From NCBI GenBank assembly GCA_900765525.1, contig CAAFRY010000226.1, positions 1-21,675 on the forward strand: 21,675 nt of DNA. Reading direction: 5' to 3'. This stretch comes from an uncultured Blautia sp. (lineage in GTDB: Bacteria; Bacillota; Clostridia; Lachnospirales; Lachnospiraceae). The translations under genes were made by a program, and so were the position numbers. Shown here one piece after another: positions 8,711-15,348 of this stretch; within the stretch, counting starts at the first letter, position 1; every line of letters starts with the position of its first letter. The notes under the pieces were generated by a model. The model searched no databases. It was given only the letters and a program-made list of their open reading frames with translations, and was not told the origin of the DNA.

Positions 8711-9769
8711 ATGAGATTTTTCCATATTGCAGATGTCCATCTGGGGGCAAAGCCGGACCAGGACTTTCCCTGGAGCAGGGACAGAGGCCGGGAAATCTGG
8801 AATAGTTTCCGCAAAGTCATAGAACAGGCCGGCAGAGAGCATGCCGACCTGTTTTTTATTGCGGGAGACTTGTTTCACCGCCAGCCTCTTATGAGAGAAC
8901 TGAGAGAAGTAAACGCTCTGTTTTCCAGCATACCCGACACCAGAATTGTCCTGATAGCAGGAAACCATGATTATGCAGGTTCGGATTCCCCCTATAAAAA
9001 ATTCCCATGGGCTCCAAATGTTTTCGGCCTGTGGAATAGAGAAATTTCCTATGTGGATTTTCCGGAGCTGGGAACCAGGGTATGGGGCGGCAGCTATGAC
9101 AGGAGAGAAATAAAAGAGCCCTTGTATGACAGACTGAGAGCCTCCGGGGAAATGCCGGTGGAAATCTTGCTGGCCCATGGAGGGGATGAGAGGCATATTC
9201 CCATGTCCATGGAACGGCTGGCTGGCGCTGGTTTTGCCTATATCGCCCTTGGGCATATCCATAAGCCCCAGGAATTTTTTGGAGGAAGAATTGCCTATGG
9301 GGGAGCCTTGGAACCAGTGGATAAACAGGACACAGGACCTCATGGATACAGAAAGGGAGAAATCCGGGGAAACAGCTTTTCCTCTGTTTTTTGTCCCAGC
9401 AGCCTGAGGGAATACAGAGAACTGGACATAGAGCTAAAGAAAAGTACCTCCCAATATACCCTGGAAAAAGCTGTGGAGAAAGCTATCCGGGAAAGTGGGC
9501 AGCAGCATATGTACCGGTTAGTTCTCACCGGGGAAAAAGCGCTGGACATGGAACTTTCCTATGAAGACCTGTATGAGCTGGGGCGTGTAGTGAAGGTGGA
9601 AGACAGGACAAGACCAGCCTATTCAGAAGAGCAGCTTTGCTCTATGTATCCCAACAGTATACTGGAAGAGTACATAAAGAGTATGTCCGGAAAAGACGGG
9701 GAAAAAGAAAAAAAGGCGTTGGCCTATGGAATCCGGGCTTTGCTGGAGTCAGGGGAGGGATTGCTATGA
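8711..9769 (+). CDS. SbcD/Mre11-like metallophosphoesterase (YhaO family)
   Basis: The product is 352 aa. The calcineurin-like phosphoesterase motifs are in order: DVH (8-10), GDLFHR (52-57), GNHD (84-87), AHGG (H156) and GHIH (181-184). The segment GGALEPVDKQDTGPHGYRKGE is typical of the YhaO branch of the SbcD/Mre11 nucleases. All predicted metal ligands are present, so the enzyme should be active as an Mn-dependent DNA exonuclease/endonuclease. The C-terminal 120 residues match the capping/partner-binding part of such proteins. AAAGGAG precedes the ATG at normal spacing. It overlaps the next gene (an SbcC/Rad50-like ATPase) by ATGA, so the two almost certainly form one DNA-end-processing complex. 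Confidence 0.88.
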   Translation: MRFFHIADVHLGAKPDQDFPWSRDRGREIWNSFRKVIEQAGREHADLFFIAGDLFHRQPLMRELREVNALFSSIPDTRIVLIAGNHDYAGSDSPYKKFPWAPNVFGLWNREISYVDFPELGTRVWGGSYDRREIKEPLYDRLRASGEMPVEILLAHGGDERHIPMSMERLAGAGFAYIALGHIHKPQEFFGGRIAYGGALEPVDKQDTGPHGYRKGEIRGNSFSSVFCPSSLREYRELDIELKKSTSQYTLEKAVEKAIRESGQQHMYRLVLTGEKALDMELSYEDLYELGRVVKVEDRTRPAYSEEQLCSMYPNSILEEYIKSMSGKDGEKEKKALAYGIRALLESGEGLL

Positions 9770-11292
9770 TTATCAAAGAAGCCATTTTAAATAATTTCGG
9801 CAGGTTTCAGAATCAGAGAATTTCTTTCCAGGAGGGTATCAACGTAGTGTATGGGGCCAACGAAAGCGGCAAGACTACCCTTCACACCTTTCTTCGGGGA
9901 ATTTTCTTTGGCTTGCCCAGAAAAAGAGGCCTTGCTTCCAAAACAGACACCTATACCAGCTTCAGGCCCTGGGAGAACCCTGCCTGGTATGAAGGAGCCC
10001 TGGTTTTCCAGTGCGGAGGAAAAAGTTTTCGTCTGGAAAGAGATTTTTCCAAACCTGGTTCACCGGCTTCCTTGTACTGCCAGACAGACGGGGAGCAGCT
10101 TTCTGTGGAGGATGGAGACTTGGAGATGCTTCTGGGGAATCTTACAGAATCTGCCTTTGAGAATACTGTCTATGTAGGGCAGCTGAAAAGCAGGACCCAG
10201 GAAGGGCTTTTAGGAGAGGTGGGAGAATACCTGCGAAAATACCAGGCAGGAGGAGAACTTTGTCTGGATGTGGAGAAAGCAGATAAAATTCTGCGGGAAA
10301 CCGGGAGACAGTGGAAGAAAAAAGAAGAGGAACTTCTGCAGGAGAGAAGGAACCGGGAGGAAAGGCTTCAATATCAGATTCGTTACCAGAGACAAGAGAT
10401 GCAGAGTATTCGGGAAAAGCTTTCGAATCTGGAAGAGGAAAGAGGGGACGCAGAATCCTCCCTTACCGGTCAGGAGAGAGAAGAGAACAAGCCCGGAGCC
10501 GGACAAGGCTATACTTTTATACCGGCGGTATTGGGAGTCCTGTTCTTTGCTTTGGCTGTGGCAGCAGGAATGCTGTTTCATCCTGCCTGGCTGGTTCTGG
10601 CATTCCTGTGCCTTGGGGCGGAGGCCGGACTGTATCTGTACACCAGACAGGAAAAACAGAGAAGACAGAGAAGAGTCCGGGAACAAAAAAGGCAAAGACA
10701 GCAGGAGAAAGCAGCCAGGATAAAAGGAAGGAAAGCTGCTCTGCTGGAAAGCTTGGGGGAAAAAGAAATCATGGCGGCAAATCTTCAGGAAGAACTGGAG
10801 GAGCAGCAGGCAGACCGGGAAGAATTAGAAGAAATCAGAAAAGAAATAGACAGCATTGCCCTAGCCAGAGACACTCTGAAACAGGCGGCAGCCAGCCTTC
10901 AGTCCAGAACAGGCAAATTGCTGCGCCAGGAAATTTCAGGGGTTTTAGAGGAGATTACCCAGGGAAAATACAGGTGCGGAGGATTGGCAGAGGATGGAAC
11001 CATATTCCTGGACTGCCGGGGAGAGAGCCTGAGGCTTCATCAGGTCAGCTGCGGAACAGTAGAGCAGGTTTACTTCGCCCTGCGCATGGCTTGTGGGGGG
11101 ATTTTTTCCAGAGAAGAGGAATTGCCGGTGCTTCTGGACGAAACCTTTGCCATGTACGACGATAAAAGGCTGTCAGGAGCCCTCAAATGGCTGAGCCGGA
11201 ATAAAACCCAGACCATACTGTTTACCTGCAATAGAAGGGAAATAGAGGCTCTGGAGGCCCTGGACATACCCTTTCGGTTGGTACAGCTGTGA
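9766..11292 (+). CDS. SbcC/Rad50-like AAA ATPase with central membrane hairpin (YhaN-like)
   Basis: The product is 508 aa. The N-terminal ATPase half has Walker A GANESGKTT (30-38). A charged coiled coil runs about 185-245, two hydrophobic segments lie at 250-271 and 274-292, and a second coiled coil spans about 293-390. The C-terminal half holds the ABC signature-like VSCGTVEQ (427-434) and Walker B LLDE (456-459). The switch position reads FTCNRRE (N489), where related proteins, from memory, often have His. It is about half the length of B. subtilis YhaN and far shorter than SbcC, with the two predicted membrane helices where the coiled-coil apex would be. The start at 9766 overlaps the nuclease stop and has GGGAGGGA 6 nt upstream. 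It is presumably the ATPase subunit of the upstream nuclease, tethered to the membrane. A hairpin at 11299-11333 follows. Confidence 0.85.
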   Translation: MIIKEAILNNFGRFQNQRISFQEGINVVYGANESGKTTLHTFLRGIFFGLPRKRGLASKTDTYTSFRPWENPAWYEGALVFQCGGKSFRLERDFSKPGSPASLYCQTDGEQLSVEDGDLEMLLGNLTESAFENTVYVGQLKSRTQEGLLGEVGEYLRKYQAGGELCLDVEKADKILRETGRQWKKKEEELLQERRNREERLQYQIRYQRQEMQSIREKLSNLEEERGDAESSLTGQEREENKPGAGQGYTFIPAVLGVLFFALAVAAGMLFHPAWLVLAFLCLGAEAGLYLYTRQEKQRRQRRVREQKRQRQQEKAARIKGRKAALLESLGEKEIMAANLQEELEEQQADREELEEIRKEIDSIALARDTLKQAAASLQSRTGKLLRQEISGVLEEITQGKYRCGGLAEDGTIFLDCRGESLRLHQVSCGTVEQVYFALRMACGGIFSREEELPVLLDETFAMYDDKRLSGALKWLSRNKTQTILFTCNRREIEALEALDIPFRLVQL

Positions 11293-11293
11293 G

Positions 11294-11333
11294 AAAAATC
11301 AGAGGGGTGCCGCATTATGCGAAACCCCTCTGA
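11294..11333 (-). terminator. Terminator of the small membrane protein gene (minus strand)
   Basis: A perfect 10-bp stem (TCAGAGGGGT 11299-11308 with ACCCCTCTGA 11324-11333) has a second small hairpin (CGCA/TGCG) inside its loop. On the minus strand it is followed by five T (complement of 11294-11298), so it terminates minus-strand transcription. With no T-run on the plus side, it could only weakly stop the ATPase transcript that ends at 11292. Confidence 0.75.
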
Positions 11334-11372
11334 CGAGGTATGCTATAAAGATATAGGTGCTATTTTGTTCCC

Positions 11373-11600
11373 TCAGCCTTTCATATAGTTATGATTGTGA
11401 TGGGAATGCTCCTGGCGGTATTCCCGATATTTAATCCGGATGTAATTCCAGGATGTATGCAGTACAGGTGCCAGACCGGCTATCAGAAGCACTACGGTTA
11501 CAAGAGTAATACTTTGGGTCACCGTATACACATGAGCTGCATACAAGATAACAAAAAACGCCAGACAAAAGTTCACAAAAGGAATAATCTTATTTCTCAT
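11373..11600 (-). CDS. Small two-helix membrane protein with His-rich tail
   Basis: The product is 75 aa. A basic start (MRNK) precedes a first hydrophobic helix at about 5-22 (IIPFVNFCLAFFVILYAA) and a second at about 30-48 (SITLVTVVLLIAGLAPVLH). A basic, tyrosine-rich cytoplasmic tail ends in HSHHNHNYMKG. The GAGGAGGTG ribosome binding site is near perfect, and the gene has its own promoter and terminator, so it is monocistronic and real despite its size. I do not recognise the family. The HSHHNH tail could bind metal, but that is speculation. It points away from the neighbouring nuclease operon and is co-directional with, but separate from, prs. Confidence 0.75.
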   Translation of the reverse strand: MRNKIIPFVNFCLAFFVILYAAHVYTVTQSITLVTVVLLIAGLAPVLHTSWNYIRIKYREYRQEHSHHNHNYMKG

Positions 11601-11641
11601 AATGGCACCTCCTCACTAGAAAATGTAATTTACTTTTTTAT

Positions 11642-11670
11642 ATTATAACTCTGTAATCAGAGAATAGCAA
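11642..11670 (-). promoter_or_regulatory. Promoter of the small membrane protein gene, with inverted repeat in the spacer
   Basis: On the minus strand TTGCTA (complement of 11665-11670), a 17-bp spacer and a perfect TATAAT (complement of 11642-11647) precede the gene by about 40 bp. Inside the spacer lies a perfect inverted repeat CTCTG-TAAT-CAGAG (11649-11662), placed where a repressor or a MerR-type activator could bind. Confidence 0.7.
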
Positions 11671-11718
11671 TAAAAAAGAAAAAATATACAGAAAATAGTG
11701 AGGCGTAAAACACAGTGC

Positions 11719-12909
11719 CTAACGCTTTCCTTTCAGCTCTTTATTGTGCTTTGCAACCAATTTATTGATACGGTCCACTGGGTTCAGTAATTTACTGATG
11801 GAAGCATCGTGGTTTAAGGTATCGATGATAAGGGCAATGTATTTACTCATATCACAGTTTACATAATATTTTCTCTGAAGCAGCTCATCTGTCTGGTATA
11901 CCAGGTTTGTGGTCAGAAGACGGTCAAAGTCTCCGTTTTCATAAGCCTGGTCAAATCTTTCCAGCCCATTGGTAAAAAGACCGAAGGTAGCGCACATAAA
12001 GATTTTAGCTGCACCACGTTTTTTCAGGAGAGCTGCCACTTCCAGCATACTGTCACCGGAAGAAATCATGTCATCAATGATAATCATATTTTTTCCTTCT
12101 ACGTCTGCTCCCAGGAATTCATGAGCTACAATAGGATTGCGGCCGTCAATAATGGTGGAATAATCACGGCGTTTGTAGAACATGCCCATGTCCACGCCCA
12201 ATACATTAGCCAGATAGATAGCTCTGCCAGTTCCTCCGGCGTCAGGGCTGATAATCATCAGGCTGTCACTGTCCACAGATAAATTAGGCTCTGCTTTAAA
12301 CAGACCTTTTACAAACTGGTAGGCTGGCTGTACGGTTTCAAAGCCGTGCAGAGGAATAGAATTCTGTACACGGGGGTCATGGGCATCAAAGGTAAGAATA
12401 TTGTCCACGCCCATATCCACCAATTCCTGGAGTGCCAGGGCACAGTCCAGAGATTCCCTTCCGCTGCGTTTGTGCTGGCGGCTTTCATACAGGAAAGGCA
12501 TGATTACATTGACTCTTCTGGCTTTTCCTCCCACAGCGGCAATGATTCTCTTTAAGTCCTGGAAATGGTCGTCCGGGGACATATGGTTCACCTGCCCGCA
12601 TAAAGAGTAGGTGAGAGAGTAGTTGCACACATCCACCATCAGGTATAAATCGTCTCCTCTGACGGATTCTCCCAGGATTCCTTTTGCTTCTCCGGAACCA
12701 AAACGGGGAGTTTGAGCCTTGATTAAGTATGAGTCCCTTTCATAGCCTTCAAACTGCAGGTTGTTTTTTTCCTGATGGTCCCGGTCCTTGCGCCATTTAA
12801 CAATGAAATCATTGACTCTGGAGCCAAGCTTTTCGCAGCTTTTTAAAGGGATGATGCCTAAGCGTCCTACGGGCAGAGAATCTAAGGGCGTTGCGTTTTT
12901 TGGTGACAT
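11719..12909 (-). CDS. prs: Ribose-phosphate pyrophosphokinase (PRPP synthetase, long divergent form)
   Basis: The product is 396 aa, against about 315 for classical Prs. It makes PRPP from ribose-5-phosphate and ATP for nucleotide, His and Trp synthesis. Recognised parts are ESVRGDDLYLMVDV (81-94), the substrate segment SRQHKRSGRE (143-152), the catalytic DAHDPR (175-180, in place of classical D-L-H-A), the flexible loop YKRRDYS (245-251) and the PRPP-binding loop IIIDDMISSGDS (276-287). About 35 extra N-terminal residues and a longer C-terminus account for the size. The ATG lies 2 nt after the dnaI stop and its AGGAGG site is inside the dnaI 3' end, so translation is coupled. Confidence in the activity is high; the regulatory properties of this divergent form are unknown to me. 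Confidence 0.88.
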   Translation of the reverse strand: MSPKNATPLDSLPVGRLGIIPLKSCEKLGSRVNDFIVKWRKDRDHQEKNNLQFEGYERDSYLIKAQTPRFGSGEAKGILGESVRGDDLYLMVDVCNYSLTYSLCGQVNHMSPDDHFQDLKRIIAAVGGKARRVNVIMPFLYESRQHKRSGRESLDCALALQELVDMGVDNILTFDAHDPRVQNSIPLHGFETVQPAYQFVKGLFKAEPNLSVDSDSLMIISPDAGGTGRAIYLANVLGVDMGMFYKRRDYSTIIDGRNPIVAHEFLGADVEGKNMIIIDDMISSGDSMLEVAALLKKRGAAKIFMCATFGLFTNGLERFDQAYENGDFDRLLTTNLVYQTDELLQRKYYVNCDMSKYIALIIDTLNHDASISKLLNPVDRINKLVAKHNKELKGKR

Positions 12910-12911
12910 GA

Positions 12912-13901
12912 TTATTTTCCTCCTAAAAGTCTTTTTTGGATTCGGATGTCATTTCCTACCAGTTTTACCATGGTATAATTGCTGGAAACTCTGGAGAAGG
13001 TTCGCTCAGAATAGGTTTCCAGGAAATCCTCCATAGTCAGGTTGGTGGAAATGATAGTTGCTTTTTTGTTAATAATGCGCTCGTTGATGCAGCAGAAAAG
13101 CTGGGAGGACACGAAGCTGTTAGTCAGCTCTGTACCTAAATCATCAATAATGAGCAAATCGCAGTCATAGATAAAAGAGGCCATATCCGCAGATTGGGAG
13201 TCCTTTTGAAAGGCGTTTCTGGACATAATGTCAAATAAATCAAAAGAAGTAAAATACAAAACAAAATAGGAACGTTCCAGAAGCTCCTTTGCGATACAGT
13301 GGCTGAGATAGGTTTTTCCAACCCCTGTGTCTCCGTAAATCATCAGATTTTCCGGCTGCTGGCCGAAACGGCTGATAAAGCCCCAGGCCTTGTCGTAAGC
13401 GCTGTGAGCGGCTTCAAGGGCGTTGATGCCGCTGGAAGCATCCTTAAAATCCGGGGAATAGTAGTCAAAGGTAAAGTTTTGGAAATTCTCTGTTTTCAGT
13501 ATTTCCCGGATATTAGACTGGGTATACAGAAGGTCAACAGCCGCTTTTTGGAAGCAGGCGCATTTTTGCCCTTCCACATAGCCTGTATCTTTACAGACAG
13601 GGCAGTCATAGTGCAGCTCCAGGTAATCCTCAGGATAGCCGTTTGCCAGAAGCAGGCTTTTTCGCTCCCCGGCCAGAGTCTGGATTTCTTTGGAAAGGTC
13701 AAAATTTTCTCCCTGCTCTGCACCCAGAACCAGACGGGCCTTTTTCAGACCAAGTGAGGCAATTTCCCGACGTATTTGTGCAAGCCGGGGTATCTGTGCC
13801 TCTGCTTTACGGACTCGCTCATCCTGTTCATGTCTGTGGCGAAACTGCTTTTGATTGTAGCTGCGCATCAGCGCTTCGTATTGAAAATTTTTCAGTGACA
13901 C
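12912..13901 (-). CDS. dnaI: Helicase loader, DnaI/DnaC-type AAA+ ATPase
   Basis: The product is 329 aa. It would load the replicative helicase DnaB/DnaC during primosome assembly. The N-terminal third is a charged helical region ending in a zinc-binding cluster C100-x2-C103...C114-x-C116, as in B. subtilis DnaI. The AAA+ core follows: Walker A YGDTGVGKTY (189-198), Walker B LLIIDDLGTE (249-258), sensor 1 ISTN (284-287) and an Arg-rich SERTFSR segment (298-304) carrying the likely Arg finger. The start is GTG at 13901-13899; AAAGGAG lies 7 nt upstream of it. It follows the dnaD-like gene after 17 nt and precedes prs by 2 nt, forming a single operon. The symbol is given by family and context. 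Confidence 0.9.
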   Translation of the reverse strand: MSLKNFQYEALMRSYNQKQFRHRHEQDERVRKAEAQIPRLAQIRREIASLGLKKARLVLGAEQGENFDLSKEIQTLAGERKSLLLANGYPEDYLELHYDCPVCKDTGYVEGQKCACFQKAAVDLLYTQSNIREILKTENFQNFTFDYYSPDFKDASSGINALEAAHSAYDKAWGFISRFGQQPENLMIYGDTGVGKTYLSHCIAKELLERSYFVLYFTSFDLFDIMSRNAFQKDSQSADMASFIYDCDLLIIDDLGTELTNSFVSSQLFCCINERIINKKATIISTNLTMEDFLETYSERTFSRVSSNYTMVKLVGNDIRIQKRLLGGK

Positions 13902-13918
13902 AGCAAATCTCCTTTTAT

Positions 13919-14986
13919 CTATTTGCCAAGAAGTTGTTTTTCAAGTTCAGCCATGTTGTATGCCCTCTGGTGGAAATTATTGAACTTATTTCGGGAGGGA
14001 GCCGCTTTGGAGGTCTGGGACTGAGGGCTTTTCTGGGCTTTTTTCTGCTGAAAGCTCTGGTCTAAGTCCTCTACGTCCGATAAGTGGCGAACTCCTTTTT
14101 TAAACCAGCTTTCCAAAATACTGTCTGCGTAGGAGAAGCTGGCTTTTCCCGTGGAAAGTACAGTCCGGCTGCATGCCTCCTGGATAATGTCCAGTGTAAA
14201 GCCATACTGGTTTAACCACAGATTCATATATTGAATTTCCTTTTCCAGAGGATTTCTGTTTTTTATGCCGAAGGCACGTAGTATGGTAAAGTAATTTTTA
14301 TTGTAAAGATTAGTCTCTTCTTTTGCCTGGGACACGGTAGTGATTTTCTGCTGGGCCCAGGCAAGTCCTACTTTTTTTATGTACGCCATGCTGGGACTGC
14401 CCTTGGATACGCAGTATTCAATCAGGTATTCCAGCAGCTCCCCAGATAGATGTACTTCATCATAAAGGTAAAGGAGTGTTTCCATATCCGTGGAGGTAAG
14501 GGTCCGGCCCAGATATTGCTCCGCAATAAAAAGAAGCTGCCGTACCTCGTCATGGCCCTTCAGCTCCTGCAGTTTATTCCTGGATAGGGAAACAGAAGAG
14601 TCCGGATTCTTGGATATAGACAACTTGGAATGGGGAACAGGCTTCTTTTCTTTGGCAGCCGCTGATTCCAGTGCCGTCTCCGCCTTTAAGGGCAGGGGAT
14701 AAAATACCACGCCGGTCAGGGTACCGGAGGCATCAAAGGATACATCCAGAATTCCTGCTTTTTTCCAGTATTTCATTGCCCGTATAACGTCGGCCTCCCT
14801 GCAGTCAAAAGTATCTGCAATGGAAGAAAGCTCCAGTACCGTTTGCTCCTCCCGGCAGTGCCGGAGAAGATAAAGGTAGATTTTTACAAACTCTCCATTG
14901 GCTGAGGGCATGTATAAATCCAGAAAACGGTTGGATACAAAGGTAAACTCTCCTGGAAAGCTGTTAAAGACTTGAAACTGTCCCAT
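13919..14986 (-). CDS. DnaD/DnaB-domain primosome protein
   Basis: The product is 355 aa. An N-terminal winged-helix region (about 20-100; IYLYLLRHCREEQTVLELSSIADTF, VIRAMKYWKKAGIL) precedes a variable linker and two DnaD-type helical modules (about 165-230 and 240-310). The second ends in the signature YADSILESWFKKGV, which matches the Y-x3-I-x3-W-x3-G-V pattern of the DnaD/PF07261 family. The C-terminus (SRNKFNNFHQR, AELEKQLL) is a basic tail. The protein helps recruit helicase and loader at origins or stalled forks. Start choice: the ATG at 14986 has AAAGGA 8 nt upstream; the ATG at 14995 overlaps that same site and is therefore unlikely. It is the first gene of the operon with dnaI and prs. 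Confidence 0.88.
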   Translation of the reverse strand: MGQFQVFNSFPGEFTFVSNRFLDLYMPSANGEFVKIYLYLLRHCREEQTVLELSSIADTFDCREADVIRAMKYWKKAGILDVSFDASGTLTGVVFYPLPLKAETALESAAAKEKKPVPHSKLSISKNPDSSVSLSRNKLQELKGHDEVRQLLFIAEQYLGRTLTSTDMETLLYLYDEVHLSGELLEYLIEYCVSKGSPSMAYIKKVGLAWAQQKITTVSQAKEETNLYNKNYFTILRAFGIKNRNPLEKEIQYMNLWLNQYGFTLDIIQEACSRTVLSTGKASFSYADSILESWFKKGVRHLSDVEDLDQSFQQKKAQKSPQSQTSKAAPSRNKFNNFHQRAYNMAELEKQLLGK

Positions 14987-15020
14987 ATATAACATCCTTT
15001 ACGTTTGATTTCATGATACC

Positions 15021-15044
15021 AGGGGTAAATAAAATTCAGCCCCT
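15021..15044 (-). promoter_or_regulatory. Inverted repeat in the leader of the dnaD operon
   Basis: AGGGG (15021-15025) and CCCCT (15040-15044) could form a 5-bp stem with a 14-nt AT-rich loop in the untranslated leader, 20 nt before the ribosome binding site. It could be a weak mRNA hairpin or a protein site; there is no T-run. Confidence 0.3.
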
Positions 15045-15077
15045 CAACATTTTATATTTCTCAAATGAATCAGCTTA

Positions 15078-15086
15078 AGTATAGCA
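15078..15086 (-). promoter_or_regulatory. Extended -10 promoter of dnaD-dnaI-prs
   Basis: The minus strand reads TGC-TATACT (complement of 15078-15086), an extended -10 element in AT-rich DNA, about 90 bp before the dnaD start. No good -35 is present at 17 bp (TTCTCT), which fits an extended -10 promoter that may rely on an activator. Confidence 0.5.
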
Positions 15087-15152
15087 TATAATTTTTAAAA
15101 AGAGAACAAGGATTTTTTTTGACAGGGAAAAAGGACGGTTGATGAAAAATGC

Positions 15153-15191
15153 TGTGGGAAATGTGGATAATGTGGATAAAAAAGTGGACAG
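15153..15191 (+). promoter_or_regulatory. DnaA-box cluster A (head-to-tail)
   Basis: TGTGGATAA, the complement of the consensus DnaA box TTATCCACA, occurs twice back to back at 15162-15170 and 15171-15179. It is preceded without a gap by TGTGGGAAA (15153-15161, two mismatches) and followed by AGTGGACAG (15183-15191, three mismatches). All are in the same orientation with an exact 9-bp period. The cluster lies about 70-110 bp upstream of the dnaD -10 element, so DnaA could regulate the primosome operon. Confidence 0.7.
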
Positions 15192-15285
15192 AATTTTATG
15201 GGAAACCAGGGGATGTCGAATTTTACAGGTTTTTTAAAGATTTTCGGTGAGAACGCCGTCTGATTATGTCAACTTTTATATACAC

Positions 15286-15323
15286 AAAAAAATCCACATG
15301 CCTCCGGAGGAGAACATGTGGAT
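15286..15323 (-). terminator. murC terminator, overlapping DnaA-like boxes
   Basis: The 9-bp stem ATCCACATG (15292-15300) with CATGTGGAT (15315-15323) carries a small inner CCT/AGG extension. On the minus strand it is followed by seven T (complement of 15286-15292). It lies 26 bp beyond the murC stop and separates murC from the dnaD operon. Its right arm overlaps the DnaA-like 9-mer at 15317-15325. Confidence 0.8.
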
Positions 15324-15346
15324 GAATAGGTGGATAATGTGGATAA
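15317..15346 (+). promoter_or_regulatory. DnaA-box cluster B
   Basis: TGTGGATGA (15317-15325, one mismatch), GGTGGATAA (15329-15337, one mismatch) and a perfect TGTGGATAA (15338-15346) lie in the same orientation as cluster A. The last two are directly abutting. The cluster sits between the murC stop codon (15349-15351) and its terminator hairpin, about 140 bp from cluster A. Confidence 0.65.
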
Positions 15347-15348
15347 CT

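Noticed and set aside
8288..9343. 351-codon minus-strand open frame over asnS and the nuclease gene
   Set aside because: It lies opposite two well-identified genes, has no ribosome binding site and a low-quality composition.
10311..11165. 284-codon plus-strand frame inside the SbcC-like gene
   Set aside because: It is very rich in Gly, Arg, Ser and Lys, as expected from a shifted reading of a coiled-coil gene.
15216..15281. Minus-strand promoter based on a perfect TTGACA near 15270
   Set aside because: At 16-18 bp spacing the -10 position reads CACCGA or similar, with no acceptable hexamer.
15100..15348. Chromosomal replication origin
   Set aside because: DnaA boxes are present, but no dnaA, dnaN, rnpA or gyrB is near and no clear unwinding element or DnaA-trio run was seen; a regulatory or titration cluster fits better.
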